Shown one piece after another: positions 6,819 to 11,348 of a stretch of 11,348 nt of DNA; within the stretch, counting starts at the first letter, position 1; every line of letters starts with the position of its first letter. The position numbers and the translations under genes are program-made. Source of the stretch: Actinomycetota bacterium (GTDB taxonomy: Bacteria > Actinomycetota > Acidimicrobiia > Acidimicrobiales > Iamiaceae); contig JAFDWI010000208.1 of NCBI GenBank assembly GCA_018268545.1, positions 1 to 11,348 of the forward strand, in the 5' to 3' direction. Under the pieces are notes generated by a model. That model saw only the letters and a program-made list of their open reading frames with translations. It was not told where the DNA came from and did not search any database.

Positions 6819-7472
6819 ATGACACCTCGGTCTTCTCCGGCATGGATTCCGGCGACCCGTGGCGCCGACGGGGTCGCCGAGACGATCGACCCGGTGGGTT
6901 GGCATCCCGAGGATCCGGCCGAGGTCCCGTCGATCCTCACGAGGATCCTGGCGGCCGCGGTCGACGAAGCGGTCGAGTGGCGCGCCGAGATGGACATCAC
7001 GATCAACCCGGAACCGAACCCACCCGATCCACTCGACTTCCTCGCGATCGACGTCGACGGTCGGCGGCCGTGGCATGCGTGCACCGCGACGTTCATGATC
7101 CCCTCGGGTGATCTGTCGCCCGATGCGGCAGCCCACCTGACACGGACCCGTTGGCAGGGCGTCGGCACCGGCGGCCCGATCTTCCGGGTGTGGGACGGTG
7201 TCCCGCTCGTCGATGTCGCCACCGATCTCGGATCGGCGATGCTCGCGGTGTTCCCACCCACCGGATCGGGCCGATGGGAACTGGCGGTGAACGTGCTCGA
7301 ACCCGAGGACGACTCGGGAACGAACTACGACGTCGCGGCGAGCGCCACGGCGGCGGTGCTGCGACGAAGCGTGCTCGACGTGCTCGGAGGGCCCGGCGAG
7401 GCCGCACCGCCGGAGGTGTGGGCGGGCGCATGTCGGACCCTCGGATTCGACCCGGGCGACCTTGCCACCTAG
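6819..7472 (+). CDS. Conserved-looking hypothetical protein, 217 residues
   Basis: I do not recognise this family. The protein is acidic, proline- and tryptophan-bearing, and has no signal peptide, membrane span or cysteine-rich motif; it is probably cytoplasmic. A middle section (about 30-80) alternates helix-like ILTRILAAAVDEAVEW with PEPNPPDP and DFLAIDVDG, and the C-terminal half reads like a mixed alpha/beta domain with hydrophobic strands (AMLAVFPP, WELAVNVLEP) and a final helix. Codon use resembles the neighbours, so it is very likely a real gene. The ATG at 6819 is the first start in frame; a GTG at 6894 would be an alternative, because TANNNT just before 6819 is unusually close. Its stop codon lies within a 12-base perfect palindrome, and the M20 gene begins 28 bases later, so the two may be co-transcribed. 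Confidence 0.65.
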   Translation: MTPRSSPAWIPATRGADGVAETIDPVGWHPEDPAEVPSILTRILAAAVDEAVEWRAEMDITINPEPNPPDPLDFLAIDVDGRRPWHACTATFMIPSGDLSPDAAAHLTRTRWQGVGTGGPIFRVWDGVPLVDVATDLGSAMLAVFPPTGSGRWELAVNVLEPEDDSGTNYDVAASATAAVLRRSVLDVLGGPGEAAPPEVWAGACRTLGFDPGDLAT

Positions 7473-7476
7473 GTGG
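7465..7476. promoter_or_regulatory. 12-base perfect palindrome upstream of the M20 gene
   Basis: CCACCTAGGTGG is a perfect inverted repeat covering the stop codon of the unknown gene. It sits 11 bases before the predicted -10 box of the M20 gene, in the place of a -35 element, so it could be an operator or activator site. A perfect 12-base palindrome is expected a few times by chance in a window of this size, so position is the only support. Confidence 0.25.
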
Positions 7477-7484
7477 ACCGGGGG

Positions 7485-7493
7485 TGCGATACT
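7485..7493 (+). promoter_or_regulatory. Extended -10 promoter for the M20 gene, probably leaderless
   Basis: TGC followed by GATACT (7488-7493) reads as an extended -10 box. The ATG lies 7 bases further on, so transcription would begin at or next to the start codon, giving a leaderless mRNA as is common in actinobacteria. No Shine-Dalgarno site is present, which agrees. A TTGCCA at 7462-7467 resembles -35 but is spaced 20 bases away, more than usual. Confidence 0.4.
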
Positions 7494-7500
7494 CGGTGTC

Positions 7501-8745
7501 ATGCCGACACTGGACGCCACCTCACTCGACGACCTCCGAGCCCTCTACGAGGACCTGCACGCCAACCCCGAACTGTCGTTCCAGGAGCGACGCACCGCCG
7601 GCATCGTCGCGGAACGGCTCGAGGCGATGGGCTACGACGTGACCCGTGGCGTGGGTTCGACGGGCGTGGTCGGCATTCTCGACAACGGCATCGGACCGAC
7701 CGTGCTGTGCCGAGCCGACATGGACGCGCTTCCCGTCGTCGAGGACACCGGCCTTCCCTATGCGAGCACCGCGCGAGGCACCGACCCCGACGGGAACGAC
7801 GTGGGCGTCGCCCACGCGTGCGGCCACGACCTGCACGTCACCTGGCTCTTGGGTGCCGCCGCGGAACTCATGGCCCGGCGCGACGAATGGTCGGGGCGAC
7901 TCCAACTGGTGTTCCAACCTGCCGAAGAACTGGGTGCCGGCGCACGGGCGATGATCGAGGACAACTTCATCGAACGTTTCGGAACGCCCGACATCACGCT
8001 CGGCCAACACACCGCGCCCGCCCCGGCAGGTTGGCTGATGCAACGATCGGGTCCGGCGATGGCCACCGCCGACAGTCTGAAGGTGACGCTGCACGGACGC
8101 GGCGGGCACGGCTCCAGCCCGCAGCACACGATCGACCCGGCGGTACTCGCAGCCTCGGTGATCATGCGGCTCCAGACGATCGTGTCCCGCGAGATCGATC
8201 CGACCCAGACCGCCGTGGTCACGGTCGGTTCGGTGCGTGTCGGCGACAAGCAGAACGTGATCGGCGACGATGCGGTGCTGGGTTTGAGTGTCCGCACCTA
8301 TTCGGAGTTCGTGCGCCAGCAGGTCCTCGACGCGATCGAACGGATCGCCAAGGGTGAGTGCGCGGCAGCCGGTTGCAGCGTCGACCCCGACATCGAACAC
8401 CACGAGTCCCTGCCGTTGCTCACCAACGACCCCGAAGCCGTCGAACGGGTCTCGGCCGCGTTCCGGGCCCACTTCGGCGACGACGCCGTCATCGAAGCGC
8501 CCCAGATCACCGGCAGCGAGGACTTCGGGAGTTTTGCAACCGCAGCCGGCTGCCCGTGTGCGTTCTGGTTCGTCGGGGTGACCGACCCCGACAAGGTCGC
8601 CAAGGCCTTCGCCGAGGGCCGCTACGCCGAGGACATCGCGTACAACCACTCGCCGCGTTTCGCCCCGGACGCGGACCTGGCGTTGCACATTGGGATCGAG
8701 GCGATGACCCAGGCCGCGCTCGCGTGGCTCAACCCGACCCCATAG
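7501..8745 (+). CDS. M20 family metallo-amidohydrolase (hippurate/IAA-amidohydrolase type)
   Basis: A 414-residue zinc- or manganese-dependent hydrolase of the M20D group, which removes acyl groups from N-acyl amino acids or hippurate-like conjugates in the cytoplasm. Seen in order: LHANPELSFQE (19-29), typical of the M20D N-terminus; CRADMDALP (70-78); HACGHD (105-110) with C107 and H109 as the expected metal ligands; QPAEELGAGA (139-148) with E142/E143; GQHTAP (168-173) with H170; the dimerisation or lid domain starting GRGGHGSSP (199-207); GSEDFG (338-343); and YNHSPRF (381-387) supplying the last ligand, H383. The ATG at 7501 is chosen because the family motif follows at the normal distance and a likely leaderless promoter precedes it; an in-frame upstream start at 7462 would overlap the previous gene. 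The exact substrate is unknown. The 3' end overlaps the convergent oxygenase gene by 17 bases. Confidence 0.9.
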   Translation: MPTLDATSLDDLRALYEDLHANPELSFQERRTAGIVAERLEAMGYDVTRGVGSTGVVGILDNGIGPTVLCRADMDALPVVEDTGLPYASTARGTDPDGNDVGVAHACGHDLHVTWLLGAAAELMARRDEWSGRLQLVFQPAEELGAGARAMIEDNFIERFGTPDITLGQHTAPAPAGWLMQRSGPAMATADSLKVTLHGRGGHGSSPQHTIDPAVLAASVIMRLQTIVSREIDPTQTAVVTVGSVRVGDKQNVIGDDAVLGLSVRTYSEFVRQQVLDAIERIAKGECAAAGCSVDPDIEHHESLPLLTNDPEAVERVSAAFRAHFGDDAVIEAPQITGSEDFGSFATAAGCPCAFWFVGVTDPDKVAKAFAEGRYAEDIAYNHSPRFAPDADLALHIGIEAMTQAALAWLNPTP

Positions 8746-10405
8746 GCACACCGTCGTCGAGTTCGGCCGCGACCTCACGGGCGACCGCGGCGAGATCGTC
8801 GGGTAGCTCATCGATGCGTTGCAGCTCGTCGGCGAAACGCACGCGTTCCGCGTCGGGAGCGGGGTTTGCTTCGGCGAGCCACGCGGCGTGCAACAGGAAC
8901 GGCACGGTGAACCCCGGCGACGACAGTGTGGCGAGCGGTCCGGTCGACACGTCGGCCGCGTCGAACACCTCGACACGAAAACCAGCGTCGTTCATGATCG
9001 GCACCACGACGTACCCGTCGTGACCACCGGGCTCGGAGCCACCGGTGCGGGGCGCGTAGATCGGCGAGGAGGGGAAATCGTCGACACCGAATGCGTGGGT
9101 GCGCAACAGCTCGAGGTCCGGCATCGACGACGTCGCCAGGAGCGGTTCGGTCTCGGTGCCCGGGAACAGCGACGTGTCGATCCGATCGGCATACAGCGCG
9201 AGCATCTTCGCGGTGATCGCTTCGGGTCGCCACCCCTGGTGCACCGTGTGGTGCACGGTCGGGTTGGTCCGACCCGCGTCGCTCCAGTCCATCGCGTTGA
9301 GCTGGCGGGTCCACAAGAGTTCCGGGATGCGCTGTTCGGCGCGATGGCGGACCGAACCGTCCAGCGGGTCGAACACGACCAGCGACGTGCGATCCGGGCT
9401 CATCGGCAACCCGTACATTCCCGCCAGCGTCGGGTCGCACGGGCGCCCGAGCGCGTCGGTGTCGCCGGGCTGCTGGGTCATCGCGATGTCGGTGTTCTCG
9501 ACGTGTTCGAACAGCACCGTGATGCCGTCGGTGTCGTCCCAGGTCGCGTAGTAGTGGTTGATCTCGGGGGCGATCGTCACGGTCACACAGGCCACTTCGG
9601 TGTCCGGTGGGGTCGCCAGGAGGGCGTCCTTGCGGATCAGGTACAGCGGTGACACCCGGTTGTTGGGTTCGGTGCGGTCACCGCCGGTGAGCACCTGGGG
9701 TTCGACCTTGAACGCGCAGTCCCCCACGATGATCCAGTCGCGGGTCTGGGTGATGGTGTGGACCGATTGTGGGATGAGCCCGCCGGTGACGGGCCAGGAT
9801 CGCAGCGGTCCCTCGCCGTCCCATGCGACGACATGCAGTGCTCCCCAGTGGGTGTTGACCGTCCACATGAGATCACGTTCGTGGTCGATCACCGGATGCG
9901 CGGTGGTCATGACCATGGGCAGCAACGGTTGGGGCGAGACCTCGAAGTCGAGCCATTCGTCACGGCGACCGACGTCGCCGAGGTAACCGAGACCGACCGG
10001 GTCGATCTCGACCGGTCGGCCGGCATCCCAGGTGGTGAACAACCGCCCTTTCCAGGGCAACGGATTGGTGTTCGCCGCGTTGGTGTGCCCGAAGGGCGAC
10101 TGCACACCGACGACCGTCGGGGTGAACACGTCGGGTCGTTTGACGCGCAGACGAGCCGAGGGTGAATCGATCCGCCGTTGGCGCCATGCGAACCGGTCCG
10201 GCGCCGCGCCGTGGGTGCCGGGCGAGAGCGACAGCCGATAGGTCGTGCCGTCCCCGAAGAACGGATGGGGGCCACCGAACGTCGTGGGGTGGGGCGCGCT
10301 CACCACCAGTTCGCCCGACAGGTCCTCGGGCCATGCCCCGTCGGTGACGCGCAGGTCCACGTCGGCGGGTTCGTCGCGGGTGAACAACGTGCGGGGCAGT
10401 GGCAT
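8729..10405 (-). CDS. Carotenoid cleavage oxygenase family protein
   Basis: A 558-residue seven-bladed beta-propeller non-haem iron enzyme that would split a double bond of a carotenoid, apocarotenoid or related polyene with O2. The four iron-binding histidines expected of the family can be placed at H170 (TTAHPVID), H216 (SVHTITQTRDWIIVG), H284 (INHYYATWDD, the usual HxxNAxE-like site) and H506 (FLLHAAWL near the C-terminus). TNPLPWKGRLFTTWDAGRPV (113-132) corresponds to the family's NTxxxxxxGRLLALWEGGxP segment. The W126 there, where lignostilbene-cleaving members have Lys, points to a carotenoid-type rather than stilbene-type substrate; this is a weak inference. No signal peptide is seen. 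ATG 10405 has a perfect AAGGAGG ribosome site 4 bases upstream, so upstream in-frame starts are rejected. It diverges from the tetR gene, with a palindromic operator between, suggesting repression by that regulator. Confidence 0.92.
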   Translation of the reverse strand: MPLPRTLFTRDEPADVDLRVTDGAWPEDLSGELVVSAPHPTTFGGPHPFFGDGTTYRLSLSPGTHGAAPDRFAWRQRRIDSPSARLRVKRPDVFTPTVVGVQSPFGHTNAANTNPLPWKGRLFTTWDAGRPVEIDPVGLGYLGDVGRRDEWLDFEVSPQPLLPMVMTTAHPVIDHERDLMWTVNTHWGALHVVAWDGEGPLRSWPVTGGLIPQSVHTITQTRDWIIVGDCAFKVEPQVLTGGDRTEPNNRVSPLYLIRKDALLATPPDTEVACVTVTIAPEINHYYATWDDTDGITVLFEHVENTDIAMTQQPGDTDALGRPCDPTLAGMYGLPMSPDRTSLVVFDPLDGSVRHRAEQRIPELLWTRQLNAMDWSDAGRTNPTVHHTVHQGWRPEAITAKMLALYADRIDTSLFPGTETEPLLATSSMPDLELLRTHAFGVDDFPSSPIYAPRTGGSEPGGHDGYVVVPIMNDAGFRVEVFDAADVSTGPLATLSSPGFTVPFLLHAAWLAEANPAPDAERVRFADELQRIDELPDDLAAVAREVAAELDDGVPMGSG

Positions 10406-10409
10406 GGTG

Positions 10410-10416
10410 CCTCCTT
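10410..10416 (-). promoter_or_regulatory. Consensus Shine-Dalgarno site of the carotenoid oxygenase gene
   Basis: On the minus strand AAGGAGG, the full consensus, stands 4 bases before ATG 10405. It is the strongest ribosome site in the window and fixes this start over in-frame upstream codons to 10510. Confidence 0.85.
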
Positions 10417-10419
10417 CGA

Positions 10420-10440
10420 TGGGTGAACACTGTTTACTCA
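10420..10440. promoter_or_regulatory. Palindromic TetR-type operator
   Basis: A 21-base inverted repeat centred on base 10430 has core GTGAACACTGTTTAC (10423-10437), with 8 of 10 base pairs matched around a single central base. It lies between the divergent carotenoid oxygenase and tetR genes, just ahead of the oxygenase ribosome site, and next to the predicted transcription start from the minus-strand -10 box at 10446-10451. TetR dimers typically bind such sites and autoregulate divergent genes, so this is the probable operator of the neighbouring regulator. Confidence 0.6.
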
Positions 10441-10445
10441 CCGAC

Positions 10446-10451
10446 AGGATA
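10446..10451 (-). promoter_or_regulatory. Probable -10 box of the carotenoid oxygenase gene
   Basis: On the minus strand the hexamer TATCCT fits TANNNT. Transcription would start near 10439, at the edge of the palindromic operator, so a bound repressor would block it, and the leader would carry the AAGGAGG site. No good -35 was found at normal spacing. Confidence 0.4.
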
Positions 10452-10479
10452 GACAGATTCGAGCCCCACTGTGGACAGA

Positions 10480-11091
10480 ATGGGCGACATGGCGACCCTG
10501 ACGCGAGCAAGCGTCGTCGCCGAGGCCCGCGCCGCGATCGAACGTGACGGCGTCGAGAAGCTGTCGTTGCGGGGCGTCGCCCGGTCGCTCGGGGTGACCG
10601 CGCCGGCGCTCTACGCCTACGTCACCGACAAGGACGACCTGATCGCGGCCGTGGCAACCGGGTACTTCGACGAACTCGCCACCCGATTCGACGCGACCGA
10701 AGCGACCGACCCGCTCGAAGAGATCCGGGCGTTGTCGCGCGCGTATGTGGATCACGCGCTCGCGTCACCCCGACTGTTCCGCCTGCTGTTCCGCTACCCG
10801 CCGGGAACCGGCGCGATGAACGTCGAAGGGGTTGCGACGTTCGCGCCGGCGACGCGCACGGTCGAGGTGGCCACGCAGGCGACCGCACGCGCGATCGAGG
10901 CGGGGCTGCTCGCGCCGTGTGAACCCGTGGATGCCGCGATGACGATGTGGGCGGCGGTCCACGGTGTCGCCGAGGTGCTGCTGATGGGGTTCGCCTTCGA
11001 CGAAGCGGATCGCGACCGCTTCGTCGAGTCGGTTATCTCTACAGTGTTGGCCGGACAGGCCGCAGCAGCAAGCGATCGGAACGCGCAGTAG
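10480..11091 (+). CDS. TetR/AcrR family transcriptional regulator
   Basis: A 203-residue one-component repressor. The N-terminal helix-turn-helix covers about residues 27-50, with LSLRGVARSLGVTAPALYAYVTDKDDL being the standard TetR pattern of recognition helix and following lysine-aspartate turn. The C-terminal ligand-binding half begins with EIRALSRAYVDHALASPRLFRLLF, resembling the WHG-type (TetR_C_33) domain found in actinobacterial regulators. Three in-frame starts compete: GTG 10471, ATG 10480 and ATG 10489. ATG 10480 is taken because a GGA lies a few bases ahead; ATG 10489 would lose three residues and leave the domain intact. It is divergent from the carotenoid oxygenase and 9 bases ahead of the P450 gene, so it is likely to control both. 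The ligand is unknown; a carotenoid product or P450 substrate is a reasonable guess. Confidence 0.9.
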   Translation: MGDMATLTRASVVAEARAAIERDGVEKLSLRGVARSLGVTAPALYAYVTDKDDLIAAVATGYFDELATRFDATEATDPLEEIRALSRAYVDHALASPRLFRLLFRYPPGTGAMNVEGVATFAPATRTVEVATQATARAIEAGLLAPCEPVDAAMTMWAAVHGVAEVLLMGFAFDEADRDRFVESVISTVLAGQAAAASDRNAQ

Positions 11092-11094
11092 CGT
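11089..11094 (+). promoter_or_regulatory. Possible -10 box for leaderless P450 transcription
   Basis: TAGCGT matches TANNNT and starts with the tetR stop codon. ATG 11101 follows after six bases, the spacing expected for leaderless starts in actinobacteria. The gene has no Shine-Dalgarno site in the 9-base gap, which supports either this or coupling to tetR. Confidence 0.4.
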
Positions 11095-11100
11095 CACGGC

Positions 11101-11348
11101 ATGACCCGACCGCTCGCCGATGCACCGTATTGCAACCCGTTCACATCGGTGCTCGAGACCGAACCCGACGGCACGGTTCCGGGCAGCCCACTGTTCATCG
11201 ACCTGCGACGGGACATCGCGGAGCTGCGGGCCTCGAGTCCGGTGCTCCGCACCGATCTGGGCGCCCTCGTCGTCGGCTACGACGAGGTCCACACCGCACT
11301 CGGCGACAAACGCCTCCGCAGCGGCATTCCCGAACTGATCGGATTCCA
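11101..11348 (+). CDS. Probable cytochrome P450, N-terminal part (runs off window)
   Basis: The frame is open from ATG 11101 to the window end, giving 82 codons. The sequence resembles the N-terminus of soluble bacterial P450s: a short NPF segment, DLRRDIAELRASSPVLRTDLG (35-55) matching the first helix and PVxR strand, and ALVVGYDEVHTALGDKRLRSG (56-76), matching the VxRYDEVxxxLxDxRLS pattern before the B helix. The haem cysteine loop and oxygen-binding motif lie beyond the window, so the family call rests on this N-terminal pattern alone. It is 9 bases after tetR and would be co-regulated. Redox partners are not adjacent; a ferredoxin reductase is encoded about 8.4 kb upstream in another unit. 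Confidence 0.72.
   Translation, partial: MTRPLADAPYCNPFTSVLETEPDGTVPGSPLFIDLRRDIAELRASSPVLRTDLGALVVGYDEVHTALGDKRLRSGIPELIGF

Noticed and set aside
5865..7520. Upstream extension of the nagA frame to 7520
   Set aside because: The extension is Arg/Gly-rich shadow translation antisense to the unknown gene and out of frame with the ROK gene; NagA is full length from 5864.
10406..10510. Longer N-terminus for the carotenoid oxygenase starting at 10510
   Set aside because: It would cover the promoter and operator region; the AAGGAGG site before 10405 settles the start.
1..11348. Mobile element, CRISPR array, toxin-antitoxin or phage-defence system
   Set aside because: No transposase, integrase, regularly spaced repeats, nuclease-helicase pairs or terminal inverted repeats were seen, and composition looks uniform across the window.

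Overview
This is an 11.3 kb stretch of a GC-rich, densely packed bacterial chromosome. Gene content and signals point to a high-GC actinomycetote. A folP-type gene abuts gpgS, an order also found in mycobacteria; several genes have TANNNT-like boxes almost directly before the start codon, a leaderless style common in actinobacteria; and codon third positions are strongly G/C. The mix (gpgS, long amidohydrolase and carotenoid-oxygenase genes, P450, TetR with a WHG-like C-terminus) would suit Acidimicrobiia, but that is inference and not proven by the sequence. No tRNA, rRNA, CRISPR array, insertion sequence or phage gene was seen, and no gene-free stretch exceeds about 110 bases.

Layout. (1) 1-1597, plus strand: the 3' part of a dihydropteroate-synthase-family gene, then gpgS (glucosyl-3-phosphoglycerate synthase), overlapping by 4 bases, with a GC-rich double hairpin at the end. 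(2) 1706-4755, plus strand: a ferredoxin-NADP reductase of the Fpr type, an Amidohydro_2 metal hydrolase/decarboxylase and a PEP mutase/isocitrate lyase superfamily enzyme, tightly spaced and probably one transcript. (3) 4704-6769, minus strand: nagA (N-acetylglucosamine-6-phosphate deacetylase) preceded by an overlapping ROK-family gene whose catalytic residues are missing. The nagA 3' end overlaps the 3' end of the convergent gene of block 2 by 52 bases. (4) 6819-8745, plus strand: a protein of unknown function and an M20 metallo-amidohydrolase (hippurate/IAA-amidohydrolase type). (5) 8729-10405, minus strand: a carotenoid cleavage oxygenase, overlapping the M20 gene tail by 17 bases. It is divergent from a TetR regulator (10480-11091), which is followed after 9 bases by the start of a probable cytochrome P450 that runs off the window.

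How it may work together. Block 3 is amino-sugar catabolism (GlcNAc-6-P to GlcN-6-P), with the ROK protein as a possible sensor or non-catalytic partner in place of the expected kinase. Block 5 looks like a small substrate-controlled switch: a near-palindromic operator lies between the TetR gene and the carotenoid oxygenase, overlapping the expected transcription start of the oxygenase, with a P450 downstream of the regulator. Blocks 1, 2 and 4 look like housekeeping or general catabolic genes. The most unusual points are the degenerate ROK protein, the TetR operator arrangement and the overlapping convergent 3' ends.
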